From Clostridia bacterium (GTDB taxonomy: Bacteria > Bacillota > Clostridia > Oscillospirales > CAG-272), in assembly GCA_017531765.1 (NCBI GenBank), contig JAFXKJ010000028.1:1-49159 (forward strand): a stretch of DNA of 49,159 nt, in the 5' to 3' direction. Each line of letters starts with the position of its first letter. Position 1 is the stretch's first letter. The translations under genes were made by a program, and so were the position numbers. Under the pieces are notes generated by a model. That model made no database searches. It had not been told where the DNA came from and was given only the letters and a program-made list of their open reading frames with translations. This document shows positions 1-8,051 of this stretch, one piece after another.

Positions 1-383
1 GCGAAGTCGGAACCTACGATACCCATGGAGTAGGGAATAACGTACATGGTTCTGCCCTTCATTGAACCCTTGTAGAGCTTGGAGAGCTTCTCGTAGCACT
101 CTGCGGGAGCCATCCAGTTGTTGATGTTACCTGCATCCTCTTTCTTGGATGTGCAGATGAAGGTTCTGCCTTCAACACGGGCAACGTCGTTGATTGCTGT
201 TCTGTGGAGGTAGCAGCCGGGAAGCTTTTCCTGGTTGAGCTTGATCATTTCGCCTGTGGAGCATGCCTCTGCGCGGAGAGCCTCTGCCTGCTCTTCAGTA
301 CCGTCGATCCAAACAACCTTGTCGGGCTGAGTAAGAGCCTTCATTTCTTCAATCCATGAAAGCACGTGCTTGTTATTGGTCAT
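1..383 (-). CDS. pckG: Phosphoenolpyruvate carboxykinase (GTP), N-terminal part
   Basis: GTP-dependent PEPCK interconverts oxaloacetate and PEP plus CO2 in the cytosol, linking C4 acids to glycolysis or gluconeogenesis. Reading the minus strand from the ATG at 383 gives 127 uninterrupted residues that run off the left edge, so the C-terminal three quarters are missing. Family signatures visible: VVWIDGTEEQ near residue 30, INDVARVEGRTFIC near 75, a NNWMAP segment near 97, and MKGRTMYVIPYSMG near 115. These belong to the GTP-type and not the ATP-type enzyme. The start is fixed by GGAGG at about 393-398. It is transcribed away from lexA from its own promoter. Confidence 0.93.
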   Translation of the reverse strand, partial: MTNNKHVLSWIEEMKALTQPDKVVWIDGTEEQAEALRAEACSTGEMIKLNQEKLPGCYLHRTAINDVARVEGRTFICTSKKEDAGNINNWMAPAECYEKLSKLYKGSMKGRTMYVIPYSMGIVGSDF

Positions 384-421
384 TTTATTATTCCTCCGGA
401 ATATATTGTTTTTCAAGTATT

Positions 422-450
422 AGTATACCTTATTTTACACTTAATTTCAA
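422..450 (-). promoter_or_regulatory. Sigma-A type promoter for pckG
   Basis: On the minus strand: TTGAAA (450-445), a 17-bp spacer, then TATACT (427-422), about 40 bp before the pckG start. The rest of 384-616 shows no convincing gene. Confidence 0.65.
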
Positions 451-616
451 TGGTTAAATTAAAAAAATCACGGAAATTTCTGATTTTCTTATATTTAGCA
501 GAAACAAGACCCGTAAATGACAGAGGATTTTGGCAAAACAACTAAACGATAATGTGCATTGGCGGAGATGTATACATTAGTATTTGGAATTAAAAATGAA
601 CATTTTGTAAACAATG

Positions 617-630
617 CGAACGTACGTTTA
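617..630 (+). promoter_or_regulatory. LexA box (SOS operator) in front of lexA
   Basis: CGAACGTACGTTTA is a near-perfect match to the Gram-positive SOS box CGAAC-N4-GTTCG, with the last two bases degenerate. It overlaps the -35 hexamer of the lexA promoter, the arrangement expected for autorepression. Confidence 0.75.
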
Positions 631-655
631 CATTTTTCATTTATTGTGATATAAT
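627..655 (+). promoter_or_regulatory. Sigma-A type promoter for lexA
   Basis: TTTACA (627-632), 17-bp spacer, TATAAT (650-655), about 67 bp upstream of the lexA ATG. The -35 is shared with the LexA box at 617-630. Confidence 0.75.
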
Positions 656-721
656 ATTGTCATGGAATTATACCTCGGTTATTGTTGTAATTTCTAAAAA
701 TTGCCGAGTCGGAGTGAAAAA

Positions 722-1339
722 ATGGCGATACTCAGCGAAAAAGAACAACTGATTTTCAATTACATAAAAAAAGTGATAGATGAAAAGGGGTATTCTCCGT
801 CTATCAGGGATATCAGACGTGACCTCGATATTAAGAGCACGTCCACGGTACATACCTATCTTGAAAAGTTAGAGAAAAAGGGATATATCCAGAAGGAAGA
901 CGGCAAGAGCAGGACTCTTCGCGTGGATTCCTTGGCAGTCGGTGAGGGATCCTCTCATAGACCCATCGTTCCCATCGTTGGTAAGGTTACTGCGGGTATG
1001 CCCATTCTTGCAGTCGAGAATCATGACGGATATATTGCATATCCGTTTGATACAAAAAGTGTTGAGGGAAAGCAGCTCTTCGCTCTCAGAGTTGCAGGTA
1101 CCAGTATGATTGATGCGGGTATTCTTGACGGAGATATAGTTATTGTTGAAAAATGTCAGGTTGCCCAAAACGGAGAGATCGTTGTTGCTCTTATTGACGA
1201 TGAAGCCACGGTTAAAACGTTTTACAAAGAAAACGGACACTTCCGGCTTCAGCCTGAAAATCCCGCGATGGACCCAATTATTGTCGAAAGTCTTTCTATA
1301 CTCGGACGTGTTATAGGAAGTATCAGATCTTATGAGTAG
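722..1339 (+). CDS. lexA: LexA repressor, SOS regulator with self-cleaving protease domain
   Basis: LexA represses DNA-damage genes and inactivates itself when bound to RecA filaments. The 205-residue protein has an N-terminal winged helix (GYSPSIRDIRRDLDIKSTST, residues 20-40) and a C-terminal S24 peptidase fold. By codon count the scissile bond is Ala91-Gly92 (VTAGMP), the nucleophile is Ser128 (AGTSMIDAGI) and the general base is Lys165 (ATVKTF), close to B. subtilis numbering. ATG at 722 was preferred to an in-frame TTG at 701 because GGAGTG at 711-716 is correctly spaced for it. It is a single-gene unit with its own promoter and LexA box. Confidence 0.96.
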   Translation: MAILSEKEQLIFNYIKKVIDEKGYSPSIRDIRRDLDIKSTSTVHTYLEKLEKKGYIQKEDGKSRTLRVDSLAVGEGSSHRPIVPIVGKVTAGMPILAVENHDGYIAYPFDTKSVEGKQLFALRVAGTSMIDAGILDGDIVIVEKCQVAQNGEIVVALIDDEATVKTFYKENGHFRLQPENPAMDPIIVESLSILGRVIGSIRSYE

Positions 1340-1745
1340 TACCGAGTACTTCCGGTTCGGCTTTTGACGATGGCATTGACCCCGTTGGCTTACTTGTCAT
1401 ATGCTTCATTGCCTACTTTGGAAAACGAAACAGGAGTAAACGGACTTGCACGGCATTGATCTGCCGCACCGTACTCGCACCCCCCCCGATTTTGTAGGAT
1501 GCGTTGATTATTTGGTTTTAGAGGAAAGTTCCTCAAGTTACTGTAAATAAGTACGGGTACAGGCGGATTTATGTGCCCGTACTTTGCTTTTTTGCGGGTT
1601 TTGGTTTGCAAGTACCAAAAAATGAACATTCGGCGAAAATACGTCAATTTTTTCGGCTTTGAAGCAGTATAATATTCGGTAAACAACACTTGAAATAACC
1701 GATCGAATAATGCTTATGATTTTTTGAAAGGGAAAGGATACAAAA
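1340..1745. other. Intergenic region between lexA and glgB
   Basis: 406 bp without a convincing gene. It holds an 8-C homopolymer (1480-1487), a small GAGGAA/TTCCTC hairpin (1521-1534), the terminator-like stem at 1549-1593, a TTTTGGT/ACCAAAA hairpin (1599-1620) and a TATAAT at 1668-1673 that could be the glgB -10, though no good -35 lies 17 bp before it. A 99-codon open frame on the minus strand (1390-1689) has no ribosome binding site and no recognisable family, so I do not call it. Confidence 0.5.
1549..1593 (+). terminator. Rho-independent terminator or glgB leader attenuator
   Basis: Stem of 12 pairs (1549-1560 with 1573-1584, nine of them perfect AAGTACGGG/CCCGTACTT), 12-nt loop, followed by a T6 run at 1588-1593. 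It lies 210 bp past the lexA stop, so it may end lexA readthrough or act in a glgB leader. Confidence 0.6.
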
Positions 1746-3839
1746 GTGAAAAGAAATCACGAATCGGAAGCTTTCCAGGCATATTTGTTTCATCAAGGAA
1801 CGAATTTTGCATCTTACGAATATCTCGGTGCTCACGAAACCTACGACAAGGAAGCGGAAAAGTATTACTGCCTCTTCAGAGTATGGGCACCGAACGCCAT
1901 AGACGTTGCTCTTGCATCCGATAAAACAGGGTGGAATTCTCCGAAGATGATGACACGCGCTACCGATGCCGGTGTGTGGGAGGTCGTCCTGGAGAGTGAT
2001 ACGAGCTTTGTCGGAATGAGGTATAAGTATGCCGTGACCGGACGTGACGGTATCACTCATCTTAAAGCAGATCCCTACGGTACCCGCGCTGAAACTTTGA
2101 AGAATACAGCGTCCATTGTATGCGGAAGTCTTGACGACTTCAAGTGGGGTGACGGCGAGTGGATGGCAAACAGACGGCGCCGCCCCGAAAACGATGCGGC
2201 AAAGGGGCACTTCTATCCTCTGCCCATGAATATATATGAGGTGCATCTTGCGTCGTGGAAAACGGTAAACGGAGAGACTACCGAGGAGGGAGAGAATTAC
2301 ATCTCCTACCGCGATGCCGCCGACCGGCTTGTTCCCTATCTTAAGGAAATGGGATATACCCATATTGAGCTGCTTCCCATAATGGAGCATCCGTTTGACG
2401 GTTCATGGGGATATCAGGTGACAGGCTACTACGCTCCCAGCGCCAGATTCGGTGAGCCTTCTGATTTTCAGTATTTTGTAAACAAGTTCCACGAAAACGG
2501 TCTGGGTGTTATTCTTGACTGGGTGCCTGCACATTTCCCTAAGGACAGAGCAGGACTTTTCGAGTTTGACGGTCAGCCCCTTTATGAGTATCAGGGACAC
2601 GACAGAATGGAGCACAAGGGTTGGGGTACCAGATGCTTCGATGTCGGGCGGAACGAGATACAGTCTTTCCTTATCTCAAATGCTCTTTTTTGGATGAGAA
2701 AGTATCACGTTGACGGACTCAGAGTCGATGCGGTGGCATCAATGCTGTATCTCGACTACGACAGAGATCCGGGAGAGTGGATACCGAATTCGGAAGGTAC
2801 AAATCACAACCTTGAGGCGATAGCTTTCTTCAGAAAGCTGAACTCGGCGATTTTTGGCGAATTCCCCGATATGCTTATGATCGCTGAAGAGTCCACCTCG
2901 TGGCCTATGATCACAAAACCCGCGTATCAGGGCGGACTTGGTTTTAATTTCAAATGGAACATGGGCTGGTCAAACGATATGTTCGATTATGTTGAGACCG
3001 ATCCCATATTCAGACAGTATAACCATGCCAAGCTGACATTCCCCTTGATGTATGCTTTCTCCGAAAACTATATTCTTCCTGTGTCTCACGATGAGGTTGT
3101 ACACGGAAAAAAGTCACTTGTGGATAAGATGTTCGGTGCCTACGACGATAAGTTTGCGGGCATGAGAGCCTTCCTTGTCAATATGATGACTCTTCCGGGT
3201 AAAAAGCTGACCTTTATGGGTTGCGAGTTCGCTCAGTTCAGGGAGTGGGACTTTGCAAATCAGCTTGAATGGTTTATGCTTGATTATCCGAGACACGCTG
3301 AGATGCAGAGGTTCGTGAAAAAGCTTAACAGAGTGTATCTTGACTCTTCTGAGCTTTGGGAGGCGGATGACAGCTGGGCAGGATTTAACTGGATCTATGC
3401 AGATTCGGCGGATATGAACATGGTAGCCTACAGACGTTACAATGCCTCGGGCGGATATGTTATTTCAGTCGTGAACTATGCCCCCGTGACAAGAGAGAAC
3501 TTCATAATCGAACTTGACGGTCCGGGAGAATATGAGGTTGTCCTTGATTCCGATGCTGCTGAGTTCGGAGGAAGAAACCTGCTCGGTGTTCAAAAGCTGA
3601 AGAGTGAGATCCGTGCGGAAGACGGAAGGGAAGTGCTCAAATTCACCTTACCTGCACTGTCGGGAGTGATCCTCCGTAAGACAGACAGAACAGAGCCGAC
3701 TCCAAAAAAGCGCGGAAGACCAAGAAAGACGGAAAGTGCCGTAAAGAACACTGCCGTAAAAAACAGATCCACCAAAAAGGCAGGCACAAAAAGCGTCTCC
3801 GGTGAAAAGAAACGTTCTAAGAAAACCGAAAAACAGTGA
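1746..3839 (+). CDS. glgB: 1,4-alpha-glucan branching enzyme (GH13_9)
   Basis: GlgB cuts alpha-1,4 glucan and re-attaches the chain by alpha-1,6 linkage, making branched glycogen. The 697 residues contain a CBM48-type N-terminal domain (about 20-130), the GH13 barrel (about 160-520) and an all-beta C-domain. Nucleophile Asp328 (DGLRVDAVAS), acid Glu381 (MIAEES) and Asp449 (VSHDEVVHGKKS) have the same spacing as the catalytic triad of E. coli GlgB. The start is GTG at 1746 behind AAAGGA (1733-1738). Residues 645-697 form an unusual Lys/Arg-rich tail containing KKRGRPRK, an AT-hook-like motif. It is the first gene of the glycogen locus. Confidence 0.96.
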   Translation: MKRNHESEAFQAYLFHQGTNFASYEYLGAHETYDKEAEKYYCLFRVWAPNAIDVALASDKTGWNSPKMMTRATDAGVWEVVLESDTSFVGMRYKYAVTGRDGITHLKADPYGTRAETLKNTASIVCGSLDDFKWGDGEWMANRRRRPENDAAKGHFYPLPMNIYEVHLASWKTVNGETTEEGENYISYRDAADRLVPYLKEMGYTHIELLPIMEHPFDGSWGYQVTGYYAPSARFGEPSDFQYFVNKFHENGLGVILDWVPAHFPKDRAGLFEFDGQPLYEYQGHDRMEHKGWGTRCFDVGRNEIQSFLISNALFWMRKYHVDGLRVDAVASMLYLDYDRDPGEWIPNSEGTNHNLEAIAFFRKLNSAIFGEFPDMLMIAEESTSWPMITKPAYQGGLGFNFKWNMGWSNDMFDYVETDPIFRQYNHAKLTFPLMYAFSENYILPVSHDEVVHGKKSLVDKMFGAYDDKFAGMRAFLVNMMTLPGKKLTFMGCEFAQFREWDFANQLEWFMLDYPRHAEMQRFVKKLNRVYLDSSELWEADDSWAGFNWIYADSADMNMVAYRRYNASGGYVISVVNYAPVTRENFIIELDGPGEYEVVLDSDAAEFGGRNLLGVQKLKSEIRAEDGREVLKFTLPALSGVILRKTDRTEPTPKKRGRPRKTESAVKNTAVKNRSTKKAGTKSVSGEKKRSKKTEKQ

Positions 3840-3914
3840 GACGCAGTCTCCAATTGAATTAGTTAGCTAATCCCCTTCAAATATATAATTTTATAAGAAA
3901 GAGCGGTAAATATC

Positions 3915-5117
3915 ATGTACAAGAAACAACAGTGCGTCGCCATGCTTCTTGCCGGCGGTCAGGGAAGCAGACTCTATACGCTGACTGAGAAAACTGCAAA
4001 GCCCGCAGTTCCTTTCGGAGGAAAGTATCGAATTATAGACTTCCCCCTTTCCAACTGCGTTAATTCTCGAATTTACACTGTAGGTGTGCTTACTCAGTAT
4101 CAACCTCTCGTACTTAACGAATATATCGGTAACGGTCAGCCTTGGGACCTTGACAGAATGCAAAGCGGTGTGATCGTGCTTCCTCCCTATCAGGGAAAGG
4201 ACGGTGCAGACTGGTATAAGGGTACTGCCAACGCTATCTATCAGAACCTTGCGTTCATCAACAGATATGATCCCGATTACGTTCTCGTTCTCGGCGGCGA
4301 CCATATCTATAAGATGGACTATAATGCAATGCTTCAGAATCATATCAAGAACGGTGCTGACTGTACTATTGCAGTTCTCAACGTAACTCTTGAGGAAGCA
4401 TCAAGATTCGGTATCATGAACACAGACGAGAACATGAAGATCGTTGAGTTTGAAGAGAAGCCGAAGCATCCTAAGTCAACAAACGCGTCAATGGGTATAT
4501 ATATTTTCAATAAAGCACTTCTTGAAAAATATCTTATTGAAGATGAAGCGGATCCCACATCCTCCAATGACTTCGGTAAGAATATCATCCCCAAGATGCT
4601 TGGGGATGGATGCGCTATGTACGCCTATCCCTTCGAGGGCTACTGGAGAGACGTTGGAACCATCGCATCTCTTTGGGATGCCAACATGGACCTTATCGGT
4701 GACAAACCCGAGTTTGACCTCAGCGATAAAAAGTGGAGAATTTATTCGAGAAATTCCGCGCTTCCTCCTCAGTATGTCGGGGAAATGGCAAAGGTTTCAA
4801 ACTCACTTATCACTGAAGGATGCGTTATTGAAGGTATCGTAGAGAATTCAATTCTTTCAAGCGGTGTTATCGTTGAGAAAGGTGCGTATATCAAGGACTC
4901 CGTGATTATGAGCGGTGTAAGAGTTTGCAAGGATGCAACCGTAAACTACAGTATCATTGATGAAAACTGTGAGATAGGCGAGAATTGCGTAATCGGCAGA
5001 ACAAGAAGTGCAGGTGCTGACGTAACTATTGTCGGCGCAGGACTCTCGCTTCCCGCAGGATGCAATGTTCCCGGTGGTGAAATGGTGAATAAGGCTTGGC
5101 TCGAAGGTAAAAAGTAA
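3915..5117 (+). CDS. glgC: Glucose-1-phosphate adenylyltransferase, catalytic subunit
   Basis: Makes ADP-glucose and PPi from ATP and glucose-1-phosphate, the committed step of bacterial glycogen synthesis. The 400 residues have the nucleotidyltransferase loop near the N-terminus ([14 protein letters not shown], residues 10-23), the adjacent [19 protein letters not shown] segment, the [11 protein letters not shown] metal/substrate motif near residue 130 and a C-terminal left-handed beta-helix of hexapeptide repeats (about 290-390). In Bacillus-type systems GlgC works together with GlgD, which follows here after a short gap. It lies 75 bp after glgB and is presumably co-transcribed with it. 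Confidence 0.96.
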   Translation: MYKKQQCVAMLLAGGQGSRLYTLTEKTAKPAVPFGGKYRIIDFPLSNCVNSRIYTVGVLTQYQPLVLNEYIGNGQPWDLDRMQSGVIVLPPYQGKDGADWYKGTANAIYQNLAFINRYDPDYVLVLGGDHIYKMDYNAMLQNHIKNGADCTIAVLNVTLEEASRFGIMNTDENMKIVEFEEKPKHPKSTNASMGIYIFNKALLEKYLIEDEADPTSSNDFGKNIIPKMLGDGCAMYAYPFEGYWRDVGTIASLWDANMDLIGDKPEFDLSDKKWRIYSRNSALPPQYVGEMAKVSNSLITEGCVIEGIVENSILSSGVIVEKGAYIKDSVIMSGVRVCKDATVNYSIIDENCEIGENCVIGRTRSAGADVTIVGAGLSLPAGCNVPGGEMVNKAWLEGKK

Positions 5118-5201
5118 TCGGATAAATAAACCGTTAAAGTAACAGTTACCGTAAATAATCATTACATATTGCCGAAGAAAAACGGCAGAATGGAGAATAA
5201 A

Positions 5202-6335
5202 ATGTCAGCTACAGGAATTATTTTTTCTAATATACACGATGCTAATCTGCCCGAGCTTACAAGAAAGCGTACGCTTGCTTCCGTACCCTTCGGATGCAGA
5301 TACAGATTCATTGACTTCGCCCTTTCAAACATGGTGAACTCAAATATTTTTGATATTAACGTAATTGCTCATTACAACTATCAGTCTCTGATGGATCACA
5401 TCGGAAGCGGTAAGGATTGGGACCTCGCTCGTCGTTCGGGCGGTGTAAAGATACTCCCTCCTTATATCACAGCTTATGCAAATAATCAGAACTCCCTCTA
5501 TACTACACGTCTTGAGGCTCTTAAGAGCGTAAACTATATTCTCGATAAGATTACCTCGGATTACGTTGTTTTGTCCGACTGTGACGTTGTTTGTAATGTT
5601 GATCTCCAGGATCTCATCAAGTTCCACAAGGAAAGTGGTGCGGTTCTTACAATGGCAGTTAAGAACCTTGACCTTGATGAAAAGGCAGCGGAAGCTTCCA
5701 CCATCTTCTATTCTGATGAAAACGCCCGTATCACCGACGTTCTTGCATTCCCCAAGAAATTCTCGGGCAAGGCAGACGTTGCGCTTAACATCAGCGTTAT
5801 TAACACACAGTACCTCCAGCAGATCGTAATGGATGCCATCGCTCACGGATATACAAGCATGACCAAGGACATCATCCTCAAGAACCTCGAAACACAGAAA
5901 TACTGTGTATATAAGTTCGACGGATACTTTGCGTGCATCCGTTCCTTCGCGGATTACTTCAAATACAGTATGGACCTTATTTCAGACAATTTTGCAAGAA
6001 AATCACTTTTCAATACAAAGAACCGTCCTATCTATACTAAGGTCAGAAATTCTGTTCCAACCTACTTCAGTCCTGATTCCGTTGTTAAGAATTCCATGAT
6101 CGCTGACGGATGCCGTATTGAAGGAAACGTTGAAAATTCCATTCTCTTCCGTGGCGTTAAAGTAAGCCGTAACGCTACAATCAAAAATTCCATTATCATG
6201 CAGGATACATATATCGGAGAGGGAACCTATATCAACTGTGTAATCAGTGATAAGAATGCTTTCGTACGTGACGGAAGACTCCTTTCCGGTACAGAAGAGC
6301 AGCCCTACTTTATTTCAAAGGGTCAGACTCTCTGA
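5202..6335 (+). CDS. glgD: GlgD, non-catalytic partner subunit of ADP-glucose pyrophosphorylase
   Basis: 377-residue paralogue of GlgC. The catalytic glycine-rich loop is replaced by IFSNIHDANLPELTRKRT and the GGDH metal motif by LSDCDVVCN, while the fold segment SVPFGCRYRFIDFALSN and the C-terminal hexapeptide helix are kept. This is the pattern of GlgD, which forms a heterotetramer with GlgC and raises its activity in Firmicutes. The start is ATG at 5202 with GGAGAA at 5192-5197. An in-frame TTG at 5169 and an ATG at 5190 have no good ribosome binding site. Confidence 0.94.
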   Translation: MSATGIIFSNIHDANLPELTRKRTLASVPFGCRYRFIDFALSNMVNSNIFDINVIAHYNYQSLMDHIGSGKDWDLARRSGGVKILPPYITAYANNQNSLYTTRLEALKSVNYILDKITSDYVVLSDCDVVCNVDLQDLIKFHKESGAVLTMAVKNLDLDEKAAEASTIFYSDENARITDVLAFPKKFSGKADVALNISVINTQYLQQIVMDAIAHGYTSMTKDIILKNLETQKYCVYKFDGYFACIRSFADYFKYSMDLISDNFARKSLFNTKNRPIYTKVRNSVPTYFSPDSVVKNSMIADGCRIEGNVENSILFRGVKVSRNATIKNSIIMQDTYIGEGTYINCVISDKNAFVRDGRLLSGTEEQPYFISKGQTL

Positions 6336-6367
6336 TTATAGTATATTTCATCTTATGGTATATTTCA

Positions 6368-6400
6368 TCGGAAACCGCTTTTGCCCCAAGCGGTTTCCGA
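6368..6400 (+). promoter_or_regulatory. Perfect 13-bp stem-loop in the glgD-glgA gap
   Basis: TCGGAAACCGCTT (6368-6380) pairs fully with 6388-6400, loop TTGCCCC. No T-run follows, so mRNA processing or stabilisation fits better than termination. It is preceded by a direct repeat GTATATTTCATC at 6341-6352 and 6358-6369. Confidence 0.7.
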
Positions 6401-6454
6401 ATTGAACTCAGTAAAGTCGGGCAATAATTAAAACAAACGAAAGGACTCAGGAAT

Positions 6455-7894
6455 ATGAAAATTTTATACGTAGGCTCAGAGGCGCTTCCGTTTATATCTA
6501 CCGGCGGACTTGCAGACGTTCTCGGATCTCTTCCCGCAGCTGTGAGACGTGCAACCGAAGAGACGGCGGACGTCAGAGTCGTTATTCCCATGTTTCCAAA
6601 GATTAAGGATTCTATTGACGACAGCTTTGAGCTTGTGTCCGAGGGAGAGGTCAATCTCTCTTGGAGACGTCTGTACGTCGGAATCTGGAAGACTGTAAGA
6701 GACGGCGTTACAATATACTTCGTTGATAACGAATATTACTTTAACCGTCCCTCACTTTACGGAAGCTTTGATGACGGTGAAAGATTTGTTTTCTTCGGTA
6801 AGGCTGTAATGTACCTTATGATGCACTCAGGCTTTATTCCGGATATCGTCCATGCAAATGACTGGCAGAGCGCTCCCGCTGTGCTTTATCTGAAGAGAAA
6901 GCTTTGTCACATCGACGCTTATCGCGACATTAAGGTACTCTTCACCATCCATAATATCGAATATCAGGGTGTTTATGATATGTCCATTCTTAAGGACGTA
7001 TTCGACCTTGACGGTGAGGATATTCCCGTGGTAGAATATAACGGCGCGCTTAACCTTCTCAAGGGTGCCATCACCGTAGCTGATATGGTCAGCACCGTTT
7101 CCGAAAGATATTCAAACGAGATCCTCACAGAGTATTACTCTCACGGACTTCATCATGTTCTCAGAGCATCTGCGGATAAGCTCACAGGCATTACCAACGG
7201 TATTGACGTTGATTACTACAATCCCGAAACCGATCCCGATATCAGAACCAATTATACAGCTCAGAAGAGTACGGGCAAGAATGACGATAAAGCAGAGCTT
7301 CGCGAGATATGCGGACTTGACGGCGACCCCAAAGCTCCCCTTTGCGTTATGGTTTCACGCCTTGCGGGACATAAGGGCTTTGACCTTGTTCGCCGCGTGA
7401 TGTACGATCTCTTAGAGCAGACAAACATCACCTTTGCAATTCTCGGAACGGGCGAGGCTGAGTACGAAGACTTCTTCCGTAAGGCTGCGGCGGATTATCC
7501 GGGCAGAGTAGCGGTGAAGCTTGAATACAATAAGGCACTTTCCAAGAAGTTCTATGCGGGTGGTGACTTGTTCCTCATGCCGTCTAAGAGCGAGCCCTGC
7601 GGTCTGTCTCAGATGATCGCATCCCGTTACGGTACTGTGCCGATCGTTCGTGAAACCGGCGGTCTGTACGACACCATCAAGCCGTATAACGAGTTTACAG
7701 GTGAAGGTAACGGCTTCTCCTTTACAAATTACAATGCACATGACATGATGGCGGTCATCAAATACGCTATCGAGCTTTATAACAGAAAGCAGAAGTGGAC
7801 AGCTCTCCGCCGCCGCGTGATGAAGGTGGATTTCTCATGGACAGCTTCCGCTGAAAAATACGTTAAGCTTTACGAAAGTATGCTTGACAAATAA
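6455..7894 (+). CDS. glgA: Glycogen synthase (ADP-glucose-dependent, GT5)
   Basis: Transfers glucose from ADP-glucose to the non-reducing end of alpha-1,4 glucan. The 479 residues form two Rossmann-like domains. The N-terminal substrate loop reads FISTGGLADV (residues 12-21); the usual Lys of the K-x-G-G motif is Ser here. The C-terminal nucleotide-sugar site is present (MVSRLAGHKGFDL near 305 and PSKSEPCGLSQM near 372, containing the conserved Glu). The start is ATG at 6455 behind AAAGGA. It follows glgD in the operon after the 6368-6400 stem-loop. Confidence 0.95.
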   Translation: MKILYVGSEALPFISTGGLADVLGSLPAAVRRATEETADVRVVIPMFPKIKDSIDDSFELVSEGEVNLSWRRLYVGIWKTVRDGVTIYFVDNEYYFNRPSLYGSFDDGERFVFFGKAVMYLMMHSGFIPDIVHANDWQSAPAVLYLKRKLCHIDAYRDIKVLFTIHNIEYQGVYDMSILKDVFDLDGEDIPVVEYNGALNLLKGAITVADMVSTVSERYSNEILTEYYSHGLHHVLRASADKLTGITNGIDVDYYNPETDPDIRTNYTAQKSTGKNDDKAELREICGLDGDPKAPLCVMVSRLAGHKGFDLVRRVMYDLLEQTNITFAILGTGEAEYEDFFRKAAADYPGRVAVKLEYNKALSKKFYAGGDLFLMPSKSEPCGLSQMIASRYGTVPIVRETGGLYDTIKPYNEFTGEGNGFSFTNYNAHDMMAVIKYAIELYNRKQKWTALRRRVMKVDFSWTASAEKYVKLYESMLDK

Positions 7895-7953
7895 GTTCCC
7901 CTGCGCGTGAAGGGGCAGTATTACATTCACGCCGACAGAAGCAGATATTATGG

Positions 7954-7988
7954 TCTCCATTACTTCCGCTTCACGGAAGTAATGGAGA
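7954..7988 (+). promoter_or_regulatory. Perfect 15-bp stem-loop in the glgA-glgP gap
   Basis: TCTCCATTACTTCCG (7954-7968) pairs fully with 7974-7988 around the loop CTTCA. A T-rich but interrupted stretch follows (7993-8001). It may act as a partial terminator or an mRNA-stability element setting the glgP level. Confidence 0.7.
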
Positions 7989-8051
7989 GTAATTTATTTT
8001 TCTGTCACTTACAATTGCGCCGCCGGTTGCGGCTGAATGGAGATTTTTTAG

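Noticed and set aside
1480-1487. 8-C homopolymer as a possible phase-variation tract
   Set aside because: It is not in a gene or between promoter elements, so a switching role is unsupported.
1390-1689. 99-codon minus-strand frame in the lexA-glgB gap
   Set aside because: No ribosome binding site, Cys/Pro/Arg-rich low-quality sequence and it spans a terminator stem; possibly an old remnant but not supportable.
5169-5201. Upstream TTG (5169) and ATG (5190) starts for glgD
   Set aside because: Neither has a ribosome binding site; GGAGAA at 5192-5197 supports ATG 5202.
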